Source of the DNA: Manihot esculenta
Lineage: Eukaryota; Streptophyta; Magnoliopsida; Malpighiales; Euphorbiaceae
Assembly: GCF_001659605.2 (NCBI RefSeq)
Contig: NC_035174.2
Span: 7,504,389-7,568,388, forward strand
Reading direction: 5' to 3'
DNA length: 64,000 nucleotides
Of this stretch, positions 24,654 through 35,658 are shown one piece after another. Numbering within the stretch: position 1 is the stretch's first letter; each line of letters starts with the position of its first letter. Below the pieces are notes generated by a model, which made no database searches, had not been told where the DNA came from, and was given only the letters and a program-made list of their open reading frames with translations. Both the position numbers and the translations under genes were made by a program.

Positions 24654-24788
24654 CTCCCTACGTCCCATAATTTTTGTGCACTTTGCTTTTTTACATATAT
24701 TAAGAAATATAATTTATTTATTAACTTTCAATTATATCCATCTTAAATACATTAAGTTTTATTAAATATTAAGAGATGTTTTAGAAGG

Positions 24789-25245
24789 TGATGTTCTGAG
24801 ATCCAGAAAATAGGGTTTACAGTGGTTGTGTAAGTTTGGAAGGAGAAGAAGACATTCCTCCCCTTTTATCCCTTTTCCTTTTGTCTTCTAGTGACGTCTA
24901 ACCGCTTCTCTGCTAAAGTGCCACTTGTCTCTGTCACTCAGATCTGTACGTACGGATGTGTCAGAGCCTCTCTCCACGCCAGGCGGCCATTTAATTTCTC
25001 CTGGCGCGCATGCGAGCAGGGCTGCGAGGTGACTGGGTCTGCTCTCCTGCCTCTTGTCACATCATCGGGCTAGGCTTTTCTTGTACGGGCCCATTCGCGT
25101 GGCCTGTCCAGCCCGCTTCACGTTATCGGGTTGAGATCCGCAGCGTGAGGCCGATTCCCTTGAGTGAGGCCTGATGGGCCTTGGGCTAGTGTTCTTCTTC
25201 AGGGCTTGGCCTTGCCCCCATGTGTAGGAAGCCCGACGGTCATTA
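24789..25245 (-). repeat. Element A 3' LTR (left)
   Basis: 457 bp. Starts TGATGTTCTGAGATCC and ends GGTCATTA, where the other LTRs end TCATCA or TTATCA, so the terminal CA is mutated to TA. It aligns along its length with 34299-34750. Confidence 0.85.
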
Positions 25246-25265
25246 AGTGCCCCTTTACCTCCTCA
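25246..25265 (-). other. Polypurine tract of element A
   Basis: On the minus strand GAGGTAAAGGGGCACT abuts the 3' LTR, as expected for plus-strand priming. Element B has the same motif at 39539-39556. Confidence 0.6.
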
Positions 25266-25485
25266 GCAGTTGTTACATGAATAATGAGGGGGTAAATCCC
25301 TAGGACCCATTATGACCGTGCGGCCCGAGAACGGCTCCTGTCAAAACGTCCTTTCCTTACCTTTACTTTTTTCAAATTTAAAATCCCAATTTTTCTCTAG
25401 ACTCTTCTTCTCGCTCTGCTCTCTGTGCGCTTTCTTCCTCTCATCTTCTGCAAAAATCTCTTTGAGGTACGTCTCTTGCTCTCTA

Positions 25486-28400
25486 ATGGCTTCTTCTAGA
25501 CTTCCGGATGTCGTGAATCTGAAATCTAACATCACCCCTTCTTCGCTTTCCAATTTTTTTTCCCGGGAGTACCTAAATGCCCCCCCTCTTCCGTATTAGG
25601 GCTCCTCTTCGTAACGAGAGGATTGTTCTTCCTATTCCTCCTCCCCCTCGTCTGATTGACCCCCAGAGGGATTGTAGCTTGGTTTTCTTTGTCAAGCAAC
25701 GCAAGTTTGGCTTGACCTTCCCTTTTTCCCTATTTTTCGTTGAGGTCTTTCGTTATTTCGGGTAACTCCCCGTATGCTTGCTCCCAACTCCATCCTCTTC
25801 ATGTGCTCTTTCGAGTTTGTTAGTCTGTGTTGGGGTTTCTCCCCTTCGGTTGCCCTGTTATCTACTTTCTTTCGCTTGGTCCGGGCTAGCCAAGACTTCT
25901 ATTATTTTGCCACCTGAGGAGAGTTGTCTATCTTCTCGGGTCATAAAGACTCTATTAAGGGCTAAGCTGAAAGTTTTGCCGTGGTGGAGCTGAAGGAAGG
26001 CCCTTGGGTGTTTTGTGAGGTAGACCTCTCCTGGAGAGATGTGCCCCCGGGCTGCGACGACCTTCCTCAGCTGTCCATTTTTTAACAGATTTGCCTTCTC
26101 AGACTTATCTCTGTTTTTCGGAAGTGTGATGTTGAGAAGTGCATGTTCGTGTCCAGTCTTCAGGACTGTCGGGATGCGGGTATTTGCTGGTTAACATTCT
26201 GTCTTTCTCCTATTTTTGTTTTTTGTTGCATTTATTTCTAACTGTTTGGTCATTTTTTTTTGCAGCTTTTGACTTCTCGATAGAGCAAATCAAGCCACCG
26301 AGGAACTACACACTGTCCCGGGAGAACATGAAGGCTACCCTGGAGGCTTTCTGGACTGGTCGATCTGTGACCGAGGCGACTCGAGAGATCGCATGTGCTC
26401 TTGGGCTGCAACGACCTTCCTCAACTGTCCCTTTCTGAACAGATTTGCCTTCTTAGACTGACCTCTGTTTCTCGAAAGTATGATGTCGAGAAGTGCATGT
26501 TCGTGTCCAATCTTCAAGACTGCCGGGAAACGGGTATTTGCTTGTTAACGTTCTGTCTTTCTCCTGTTTTTGTTTTTTGTTGCAATTATCTCTAACTGTT
26601 TGGGCATTTTTGTTTTTTTGCAGCTTCTGACTCTCCGATGGAGCGAATCAAGCCACCGAGGAACTTCACAGTTCACCCTGTCCCGGGAGAACATGAAGAC
26701 TGCCTTGGAGGCTTTCCGGATTGGTCGATCTGTGACCAAGCGACTCGAGGGATCGCTCATGCCATTTCTCCTCGGGCAATTGGCTGAACTGTTCCTCCTA
26801 CCCCTTCTTCGTCTCAGACCTTGATGCCAGCTTCCAGGGACTCCCGCTCCAGTGCTTCTAAGGCCTCTGCTCGTAGCAGGACTCCCATTTCTTTCAAATC
26901 ACCTACTGCTCCCAAGCCCAAATCGACTTCCACTCCGGTCTCCCAGGAGCCCATCACTATCGAAGAGTCTACGGAGGGTGGCTTCAAGGGAGGGGCTGAG
27001 GTCGTCCCTTCTGCGCCTTGTCCCAAACAGGCCGCTGTCAGTGGCGGTATTGTGATCAAGGAGGCTGCTGGTAAGTGAGCTCCACCTACAGAGGTCCCTC
27101 CTGAGGGTTAGGCCTCCAAAAGGGTTCGTGCGGCCAAGTCGCCCGAGGTCACTCTCCCTCCTCCTGCTGAGAGAAGGAAGCAGACTGCGGAGCTGTTGTC
27201 TTCTGCTCCTGACAACGAGCTCCTTAATGCTGTGGAGATAACTCCTGGGTCCACGGCGACCTCTGTTGCCGAGCTGTTGCGGGAGAAGATGTTCGGCGGG
27301 ATTTCTGATGCCTCGGATTCGTGCTTTCTTGCTCTCGCCAGCCATTTGGCCTGCTCTACTAGGCAACAAGTGGTCTTTCGCTCGCGGTCTCAGGAGGAGC
27401 TGGGAGACAGCCTCCGAGAGATGCTCCTTATGGTAAGTCGCTTTATCATTTTGAGTTTGCTCTATTTTTGTTGTTTTCTAACTTTGTTGTTTGTTTCCCT
27501 CTGCCAAGCGCTGGGCATTTATATGGAGATCGACGCTCGGGATCAATCCCTTCAGAGCTCGATGGACCTGCAGATCGATGAGACGCGGCGCGAGGAGAAT
27601 CTCGTGGCGACTGGTGACGCCTGCAGACACATAGTTGCCCTCAAGAGCCAGCTTGACGACCTCACCCTTCGGCTGGCTGGGATGCGGGATAAGGCCGACA
27701 GGGCTTCCGAGCGGGCTTCTGTGGCAGAGTCTCGTCGTGATGAGGCTTTGGCACAGTTGTCTTCTCTGGAGTATGCCTGTCGAAAACGGAACGAGGCCAG
27801 AGCTCAATGCGACGAGGCCTGGGCCCAATGCGAAGTAGCTAAGGTTCAATGGGATGAAGCTCAGGCCCATTGCGAGGTGGTGATGGCTCAGAGAGAGGAG
27901 GCTGTGGCCCGAGTTGTCGTCCTTGAGCAGGAGCTCAGCAAGCACATTGAGGACCTAAAAAGCATGGTCTCGGTAGCGGAGAAGTCATAGCTTCAACAAC
28001 AGCAACTCCGCCAAGAGGTCACTGCTCTGGAGGAGAGGTGTTCTGCCCTGCTGAAGGACACGAGGCTTGCGGAGGGCAGGGTCCAGTTGGCCTGTGAGGA
28101 GCGCTTGCAGGAGTATAGGGACTCTGCTGAACTGAAGGCCAAGATGGAGCAGGCCTGTGAAGAGCGCCTACAGGAGTACAAGGACTCGTCTGAGCTGAAA
28201 GCCAAGATCGAGCAGGCCTGTGAGGCGCGACTTGTGGAATTCAAGGCTTCTGATGCGATGAAAGAAGAATTATACAACGCAGCCTTCTGTATGTTCTCTT
28301 TCGGGTTCAATCAAGGCCTGAAGGCAGCTAGGGATGCCCCCTCCACCCTATTGGTTCACCTTCGAGCTCCTGAAGTTGACTCTGATGGCGAGGAGGTGCG

Positions 28401-28557
28401 CTACGGGGAGGATGATAACCCATTGCCCAAAGGAGCTCCTCTCCCGCCGACTGGACTCCAAGGAGAGGGTGCTGGACTCCAAGGAGAGGATAGTGTAAAT
28501 AAGCCTTTGAACGATCTTGTTAGTTCGGGCTCATCTTCTGTACCCTTGGATAAATAA
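25486..28557 (+). pseudogene. Antisense gene of element A (gypsy-associated conserved domain plus coiled coil), broken
   Basis: Runs opposite to gag/pol, between the pol relic and the 3' LTR. The N-terminal part (MASSRLPDVVNL at 25486, then frame change near 25575-25600) carries the motif FFVKQRKFGLTFPF, as in the putative gypsy-type transposon domain (PF04195-like) found in Tat antisense ORFs. Later parts: Ser/Pro-rich linker 26821-27078; ELLREKMFGG segment 27196-27432; probable intron to about 27515; coiled coil to 27990 and on to 28557 (EQACEERLQEYKDS-type repeats). Ends near AATAAATAAATAAAG. In-frame stops (for example near 25763, 27076 and 27988) and frameshifts make it a pseudogene. A 355-bp internal direct duplication doubles one exon junction. 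Confidence 0.75.
26049..26780 (+). repeat. Direct tandem duplication (~355-375 bp) inside the antisense gene of element A
   Basis: Two adjacent units, about 26049-26403 and 26404-26780. Both contain GGGCTGCRACGACCTTCCTC, an exon end, an intron and the exon starting CTTYTGACT, then GAGAACATGAAG. The units have diverged by scattered substitutions, so the duplication is not recent. Element B has one unit only. Confidence 0.75.
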
Positions 28558-29721
28558 ATAAATAAAGATATTATTTTTTCTTTTTTGCACTTGTGTTGTA
28601 CTTTTTGCTTTTTTATTTCCTTGTCTCTTTACTTTGATGTTTGAATGTATATCGATCTAGAGATGTGTATTTGATGATGAATGTTTTTTGTTCTCAGCCT
28701 GTGCCTCATTTATACTTAGATTATTTTATGTTCAAACTGCTTTACTGGCTTTGCTGATCTGCTCAAACCTTTTAGGACTTAAAGCATTTTCTCCATCTTT
28801 CTTGTGAATCTCTTCTAACTTAACTTAATCATAAAAGCCTTAAGCCATACGCGCACTTAGCAAATTTCAACTCGCTTAACTTTACTTAATCAATGGACTA
28901 GGCTGTCTCTTCTGGGACTTTGCCAATCGAACTGATCCGGGCTAAGAGCTCGGTGTCTGACTAGGTTTTTGACTCGGGAGTTTTTTCTTCGTGAGTGCAT
29001 TTTCGTCTTTGGCTCACGGCCTCTTCAGTGTTGTGAGCTCGGACATATAATACTTAGAGAAATAACTCGTTTGCATAAATGCCTTACATGAGACGATTTT
29101 TAAATCTTGTTCTTGCTACGAGCTCGGTACCTTATCCTTCTCGATGTAACCCTCTGATAGTCAGTGTGGTCTGCTCTGTGTGCCACGCTGGGATGGGTTG
29201 CTCGGCCTCTTGGCGTTTTCCTTTACTTGGCTTTATTCGGCTTGGGGGTTTGCATGTTGTGAGTTCGTCCGAATTGTGAGCCCGTCTCTTCTATGGGTTT
29301 GGAGCTCGGATTTTTGTTTTCTGGTTTTCAAGTGCCTTGATCTTTGAGGTCGGATTTGCTTCTGTGCTGAGCTTAACACAGGTTGTGCTTCAGCTTGTTT
29401 GTTTGTGTTTTCGTTTTGCCTTAGTCTTTTCTAGTAAGGGGAGGCTTAGAGCCACTATTTTTCTTTGTTGATCTTTTCCCTTCCAGCTTGGTCGGGCGAT
29501 GCTGGCGTTCGTTGTCCGGATCCAGTCACCTTCCTCCTTGGGATTTTATCTCCCTCTGAGCTTGGTCTTGCGTAGCTCAGCTCGGGTTTCAGGCCCTTTG
29601 GCTTTACTGTTGCTTCCGAGCTCCTTGGCCTTGCACGGATTCAGGCTCTTTAGCCTTGCACGGATTCAGGCTCTTTGGCCTTGCACGAGATTCAGGCTCT
29701 TTGGCCTAACTGTCGCTTCGT
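28558..29721. other. Spacer of element A
   Basis: Non-coding spacer related to element B at about 42800-44090; a shared landmark is CTGATCCGGGCTAAGAGCTC at about 28932 and 43609. No coding function is recognised. Confidence 0.5.
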
Positions 29722-30015
29722 CCTCTCAGCTCGGTTTTGTGGCGCTGGCGGTCATTTTCCGAGGCCAGTCGCCCACCTCACTGAGGGCTTCAATCCCTCT
29801 CAGCTCGGTTTTGTGGTGCTCGCAGTCATTTTCCGAGATCAGTCACCCACCTCACTGAGAGCTTCAATTCCTCTCAGCTCGGTTTTGTGGTGCTAGCGGT
29901 CATTTTTCGAGACCAGTCACCCACCTCATTGAGGGCTTCTATCCCTCTCAGCTCGGTTTTATGGTGCTGGCGGTCCTTTTCCGAGACCAGTCACCCACCT
30001 CACTGAGGGCTTTCA
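29722..30015. repeat. 74-bp tandem repeat, four copies, in element A
   Basis: Units start CCTCTCAGCTCGG at 29722, 29796, 29870 and 29944. Each contains CGGTCATTTTCCGAGACCAG-like sequence. Tandem repeats between pol and the antisense gene are usual in Tat-type elements. Confidence 0.85.
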
Positions 30016-30142
30016 GTGCCTGTTCTTCTTTTTTTAAGATATAATTAAGACACATAGTGATAGAAATAGTGTTTCTTATTTCATTCATGTTTTTTCAGAG
30101 TACAAACGTTTTCCGAGTACAGGATATTATATTGCTTGTCTT

Positions 30143-30386
30143 TTAAGGAAAGTACCTCTTCAGATGTTGGATATTCCAAGCATGGGGCTTCGGGTTCCCT
30201 TGCAGGTCTTCAATCCGGTATACTCCAAGCTTGACAACTTTAGTTATTCTGAAGGGGCCCTCTTAGATTAGCGCTAACTTCTCTATTGCTGCTCTTTTTC
30301 CCGTGGCTTCTAGTTTCCTCAGGGCTAGATCTCCAACTTTTAGGCTTCTTTTCCTAACCTTCTAATTGTAGTAGCAAGTTGCTTTT
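30143..30386 (-). pseudogene. Integrase C-terminal tail relic of element A
   Basis: Read on the minus strand from 30386: YYN, a stop, VRKRSLKVGDLALRK, EGPFRI, YRIEDLQGNPKPHAWNIQHL and KRYFP before a stop (30143-30145). This matches the conserved C-terminal end of Tat-lineage integrases. It has in-frame stops, and the catalytic core is absent, so a large deletion joined RNase H to this tail. Confidence 0.75.
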
Positions 30387-32306
30387 TGTAACGACCCGGA
30401 AATCCGGACCGCTACCGGCGCTAGGATCCAGATCGGCTTAAGGCCGCCGAGACCCGTAGCAAGCCTGCTATACTCTCTGGGTACCTGTAAAATCCCATAC
30501 ATGATCAAACATAACCTGTAAACATTAAAAACTCAACCTTGTCCCATGGTTCAACCTGTGCATGCACTAACTCTGTACACGGACCCCCTTGCCAGAGCAG
30601 GCATTAAAGCCCTAGCTGAGTCCACACAGTATAAGTTAAACCTGGTCATCCATACTCATCAACTAGACATATCCATAAAACAGACCATGTATACATAAGA
30701 GGGATTTACATCACATCTGGGTCAAGCACAAAACTATACATAGCTCGTTATAAGTTTTACATCTCTTTACAATTTTACATGTCCACACTAATCTATTACA
30801 CATCTCTCTACTCTTTCTGACCTCTGCTGATCCTCCCCTGACCTCTGAGCCTGCAAAACTGGGGTTAAGGGGAAGGGGTGAGCTATAAAGCCCAATGAGT
30901 AGAAACAAGGAAAACAATTCATTAATGACATGCTCTTATGAATGCGTCAAAGCACAAACATTTCATATCACGGATGGACATGACCACCAAAACTCCCTCC
31001 TGTGTCAGTATGCCTAGCTCGGCCAGGTCTTATAACCCTTGTATGCCTGGCCCAGCCAGGTCTTACAACATCCGTATGCCTGGCCCGGCCAGGTCTTACA
31101 ATATCTGTATGCCTGGCCCGGCCAGGTCTTACAACAGTTCTAGGGCTATTGGGGTCGCCTTGGTCCATCCTCATTATCATATTCATCATATTATGCAATG
31201 CGCCATATTCGTGAAACTAGTGCAATCAACCTACTATAATCATCATGATGCATGAACATGCTTTAGGCAAAAGATTAAGTCTAGTTCTACTCACCTCTGG
31301 CTGACTCTGCCTACTCTGAAGCAGTGCTCACTGCTGCTCTCTTCGGTTCCTCTGGTCCGTTCCTACACAGGTGGACTCAAATGAGGGACCAAACTAGCTC
31401 AAGAACAACTCTATAAAACTCCCCAAAACCTCCTTAAAACATCCTAAAACAGTCACATAAAACATGCAAAAGAAGGCTGGACAGGGCACTTTTGGCGGCA
31501 GGTTCGACGGCCGAAAGTCCCTTCCAGAGACGAAACTCAAGCACCTTCGGCGGCCGAACTTTACTTTCGGCAGCCGAACCCTTTCGGGGGCAAGGTTCGG
31601 GGGCTGAAAGGCACTCCAGAGACAAAAGTCTCTAACCTTCGGCGGCCGAAACCCCGCTCCAGAGCCGAAAGTCCAAACCTTCGGGGGCGAGCTTAGGCAG
31701 CCGAAACCACCTCCTTAGCACGTTCGGCGGCCGAACCTTTCTTCGGCGGCCGAAACTGGATTTTCCAATTAGGCAGAAACTTGTTCTGCTTCATGCACAA
31801 CTTCCCCCAAACACACTCAAACATGCAACCAACCAAACCACAACTAGCATATACTCATGTACATGCACAAAAGGGGTCCAAAACTAACTTAAAACCCCAA
31901 ACAACAACATCAACACAACACATAAACATAGTCTTGCACAAAACTCACATAACACCTGAGGAAGGAGAGGAACACACCTTACATGAGGAAGGAGAGGAAC
32001 ACACCTCTGGCGGCTGATGGACTAAATTTCTATCCATTTCACCGACATGTGGCCTTTTATAGGTGGCTGGCCAGACCACCTTCGGCGGCCAAACGTGCGT
32101 CCGAAACCATGCAAGGTTCGGCGGCCGAAACTCACTTTCGGCGGCCGAACTTGCCATTTCCTTCCTTTGTGTTTTCCATGCAAAAAAACCATATCAAAAT
32201 ACTTAAAACAACACATGTCTATACCCTGCTGGAGGGTGCCGACATCCAAGATTCCACTGGACTACAGGAATTCCGATGCCAGACTCTAGCCGGGTATTAC
32301 ACTTTT
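30382..32306 (-). mobile_element. Solo LTR copy 2, nested in element A, with 5-bp TSD
   Basis: The element is 30387-32301 (1915 bp) on the minus strand. On the plus strand it starts TGTAACGACCCGG and ends CCGGGTATTACA. The target duplication CTTTT (30382-30386 and 32302-32306) is perfect. The TATA box is the complement of 32054-32061. It has a four-copy 33-bp minisatellite at 31008-31139 and many TTCGGCGGCCGAA-type motifs at 31490-31755 and 32080-32150. Same family as 4462-6746 and 46262-48459. Confidence 0.9.
31008..31139. repeat. 33-bp minisatellite in solo LTR 2
   Basis: Four units starting GTATGCCT at 31008, 31041, 31074 and 31107, each with GGCCAGGTCTTA. The position corresponds to different minisatellites in LTR 1 and LTR 3. 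Confidence 0.9.
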
Positions 32307-33300
32307 TGTTGGTAATGTTATTAGGGCTTCATATTCTGCCATGTTATTAGAAGCTGTAAACTCCAGTCACAGGGCGTAGCAGACCTTAAATCCTTTTGGG
32401 CCTTTCAGCAATATTCCAGCACCACTGCCTTCAGCACTGGACGCCCCATCTACAAACAACTTCCAGTTGAATTCCCGTGAGGGCTGCCCATCACTCTCTC
32501 CTCCTGCCACACTTGGCGACTCCCTATTGAGCTCTGGCTGCTCTTCGTTGAAGGAACATTTTGCTATAAAGTCAGCAAGGGCTTGAGCTTTGATGGCTGT
32601 CCGATGTCGATATTCAAGACAATACGGGCCAATTTCAACAGACCAGGCGAGCATCCGACCTGACGTTTCCGGTCTATGAAGAATTTTCTTCAAGGGCTGA
32701 TCTGTCATCACAACTCCCTGATGGCTTTCAAGGTAGACTTTGAGTTCACTGCCAACAGCAGGGCGAATGCCAACTTCTCTATGTTCAAGTATCTGACCTC
32801 GGCGCCTTTAAGCACCTTGTTGACATAGAAGACTGGCTTTTGCTCTCCTCCTTCTTCCCTTACCAGCACAACACTTATGGCTTATTCTGAGGCCGCTAGG
32901 TAGATCAAGAGTTCCTCCCCAGCCAGTGGACTACTGAGCACATGTGGAGAGCTGAGGTATTGCTTGAGGCTCTTGAAGGCTTGTTGGCAATCCTCTGTCC
33001 ACTCGAAGTTTGGAACTTTTCTTAGCTTCTTGAAGAATGATAGACACCTTTCTATAGACTTCGACATGAACCAGTTGTGCGCTACCACCCTCCCTTTGAG
33101 CCTCTGCCCATCCCTTACACAGGTCAGTTCTGGCATCTTCAGTATGGCTTCTACTTTCTCAAGGTTTGGTTCAATGCCCTTTTCACTGACCATGTAGCCT
33201 AGAAATTTTCCTCCTCTGATAAAGAAAGCGCACTTTGTCGAGTTCAGCCTCATTCTGTACTGCTCCCATACTCAAAATACTTCTTTCAGGTCTGCCAAGT
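32307..33300 (-). pseudogene. RT thumb / RNase H relic of element A
   Basis: Minus strand. 33253-32882 gives KCAFFIRGGKFLGYMVSE and EWTEDCQQAFKSLKQYLSSP, the RT end and connection. 32711-32367 gives the RNase H part with ARNH-type strings LEYRHRTAIKAQALADFI and LFVDGASSAEGSGAG. It continues through a stop into NMAEYEAL up to the nested LTR. Several frameshifts and stops separate the pieces. Confidence 0.8.
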
Positions 33301-34275
33301 GCTATTGGAAGGTTTGACTCTTCACTACCATGTCATTTACATACACTTCTACATTCCTCCCTATCTGGCCTTTAAAGATCTTATCCATCAGTCTATGGTA
33401 TGTCGCCCCTGCGTTTTTTAGCCCGAAAGGCATGGCCCTGTAACAATAAATCTCATCTTCAGTTATGAACAAGGTCTTCTCCTCATCTAACCTGTCCATT
33501 GGAATTTGATGATAACTAGACATTGCATCAAGGGATGACATATAATCAAAGCCGGCCATGGAATCGACCATTTTATTAATGTTAGGAAGGAGATAACAAT
33601 CTTTTGGATAAGCCTGGTTCAGGTCAGTAAAGCCTATGCAAATTATGTATTTGCCATTGGCTTTTTTGACTAACACAGGGTCTACATCTGCCTCCTCTTG
33701 TCTCGGCCTCTTCTCCAGGCGATACCCTTCTCTCCATTCTTCACTCTCGGTTCTCCTGGCTGTCCCTGCAGAGTAGTTCTCTGCTTCGTCATTTTCAATG
33801 AGTTCTCTCACCCTCCTTCCTCGGACTCTGACTGCCGGCTCCTCCTCTCCACCAGCTCCTCTACTCCTTTCTCCGGTCCTCCTACTACTTTGTTGAGGGA
33901 TCTGGTAGTTGAAGGTGGGTTGAGACTCGGTGGTATGGACCCCTTCAGCTACAAGGGATATGTTTAATGGGGTATTGAGACCCCTTTGTTGCAGCATCTA
34001 CCCCAGCCAGTGGGCAGTGTTCTGTAACTGAAGAGCCATGGATTGGAGTTCTATATGGTGGCTCTGGGTACATTCCCTGCCGAGCTTGGTGAGGGATTAA
34101 ACAGCACTAGTTGTTGGTTGGAGGGGGTTGTAGGACTGGATAAAGAGAATTGTTGACCTTCTTGAGCAGAGCTCAGGTCATTTGGGGTGTTATTGATATG
34201 GTTTTCGTTGTGGTTTGCTTTGTGGATCTCAGTGGGTATTACGAGAACGGAAATCCGGTGATGAAAAGATCTCAT
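33301..34275 (-). pseudogene. gag-reverse transcriptase deletion fusion of element A
   Basis: Minus strand. The N-terminal gag part (NTPNDLSSAQEGQQFS) parallels element B at 48645-48460, but the codon matching B's ATG start has become a Lys codon. At about 33700 gag-type sequence (VRELIENDEAENYSA...) runs directly into RT (VLVKKANGKYI...). Most of gag and the whole protease are missing. RT catalytic positions are altered: FTDLN is preceded by Gly instead of Asp, and the YVDD box reads YVND. Further stops separate 34051 from 33997. Confidence 0.82.
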
Positions 34276-34280
34276 TCGTT

Positions 34281-34296
34281 CCCACAGACGGCGCCA
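34281..34296 (-). other. Primer binding site of element A
   Basis: Minus-strand TGGCGCCGTCTGTGGG, 2 bases inside the 5' LTR. The first bases complement a tRNA 3' end finishing GGCGCCA, such as plant tRNA-Asp. Identical in element B. Confidence 0.65.
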
Positions 34297-34298
34297 AT

Positions 34299-34750
34299 TG
34301 ATGTTTTGAGATCCAGAAAATAGGGTTTACAGTGATTGTGTAAGCTTGGATGGAGAAGAAAACGTTCCTCCCCGTTTATCTCTTTTCCTTTTGTCTGCTA
34401 GTGACGTCTAACCATTTCTCTGCTACAGTATCACCTGTCTCTGTCACTCAGATCCGTACGTACGGATGTGTCAGAGTCTCTCTCCACGCCAGGCGGCCAT
34501 TTAATTTCCTCCGACGCGTATGCGGACAGGGCTGCGAGGTGACTGGGTCTGCTCTCCTACCTCTTGTCACGTCATCGGGCTAGGCTTTTTTTGTACGGGC
34601 CCATTCGCGTGGCCTGTCCGGCTTGCTTCACGTTACCGGACTGAGATCCGCAACGTGAGGCCGGTTCGCTTGAGTGAGACCTGATGAAGCCAGCGTTCAT
34701 CTTCAAGGCCTAGCCTTGCCTCCTAAGTGTAGGAAGTCCGGCGGTTATCA
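34299..34750 (-). repeat. Element A 5' LTR (right)
   Basis: 452 bp, starting TGATGTTTTGAGATCC and ending GCGGTTATCA. Pairs with 24789-25245. Confidence 0.87.
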
Positions 34751-34894
34751 GACGGTGTATTGGAAATAAGACAAAATTAAATAGAGTTGTAATTGTCAAT
34801 TATATGTTACTATAGTCTAAAAAAAGGAAAGTGGACAATAATTTTGGGATAACAAAAAAATGAAAGATGGACAAAAATTATAAGACGGAGGGAG

Positions 34895-35658
34895 TAATGT
34901 ATATTTTATATTATCAATTATAATATATCTATGATCATTTTATTTTATAAAAATAAAAAAAAATGATTTATAATTAAACATTATTAATAAAACAATGAAA
35001 ATAATAATTATGAATAAATATTACTAATAAAATTATAATTAATATATTTTAATAGAAATTTGGTTAGTGCGGTTATCAATTTAAAGGTAACCGAACTGAT
35101 AACCAAAAATAGAATATTTTTGGAATCACGAATAAAAACTGAGCTAAACATACCCTTACCAAAATAACCTAATTATATTAGTTTGGTTATTCAGTTATAA
35201 CAGAAAAATTGACACCCCTAGGTTTAGAATGGCCTACCATGGTTGTCAAACGCTTTCAATTTTTTCATATTACTGATTTACTATATGCCCAATAGACATC
35301 CAAAGTAACTTTTTTATTATTTCTCTTTCCATCTCAATCAGAATTTCAATTAAATGAGTGCAAATATGAACACCTTTCCTATCCTACACTTAGTAATACC
35401 TTTGTAGGCCCCTGACTGACCATATGCATTATTTCTACTGTCCTAAACAAGAAATTAGGAACTTAATGCGTTGCATAAATTTGGAAAACAAACTCACTGA
35501 TTGATCTTAATCGCAATTCTGCTCAACAACGCAGTTGATGATTATTGTTGGATACTTGAATTCTGAATTCAGAGCCAGTTGTAGCAACACTTTCAAGCCC
35601 TATATGATCCCATGATGCTCAGTTATTTCTTGTGTTTGTCATTTCTTGGTGGCCATTG
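34895..35658. other. Upstream region of GDSL copy 1
   Basis: AT-rich, nearly the same as 50248-51005 upstream of copy 2. Holds GGTTATTCAGTTATAAC motifs (35060-35222) that may be the far side of an older split repeat. No coding region. Confidence 0.5.

Larger units (their letters stand above)
24789..34750 (-). mobile_element. Element A: decayed Tat-type Ty3/gypsy retrotransposon
   Basis: About 10 kb, minus strand, with TGATG...TCATCA/TTATCA LTRs. Probable target duplication GAAGG (24784-24788) / GACGG (34751-34755), one mismatch. Order along the minus strand: 5' LTR 34750-34299, PBS, gag relic, reverse transcriptase and RNase H relics, nested solo LTR 2, integrase tail, tandem repeats, an antisense gene on the plus strand, PPT and 3' LTR 25245-24789. 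The archaeal-type RNase H string (WKLFVDGASSAEGSGAG) and the antisense gene point to the Tat lineage. It is dead: gag is fused to RT by a deletion, RT active-site residues are changed, integrase core is missing and stops are frequent. Confidence 0.88.
24654..34894. mobile_element. Stowaway-like MITE split by element A
   Basis: The left half is 24654-24788, starting CTCCCTACGTCCCATAATTT. The right half is 34756-34894, ending AAATTATAAGACGGAGGGAG. These are inverted ends of the CTCCCTCCGTCCC type, flanked by TA on both sides (24652-24653 and 34895-34896), as for Tc1/mariner-derived Stowaway MITEs. Without the insertion it is about 275 bp. No transposase is encoded. A second right half lies at about 50114-50247 because the region was duplicated. 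Confidence 0.78.

Noticed and set aside
27478..27945. 155-codon minus-strand frame in element A
   Set aside because: Shadow of the plus-strand coiled-coil coding sequence, whose heptad pattern is clear.
31008..31139. Four regularly spaced 33-bp repeats as a possible CRISPR-like array
   Set aside because: Units are contiguous without unique spacers, and the genome is a plant's; it is a minisatellite inside an LTR.
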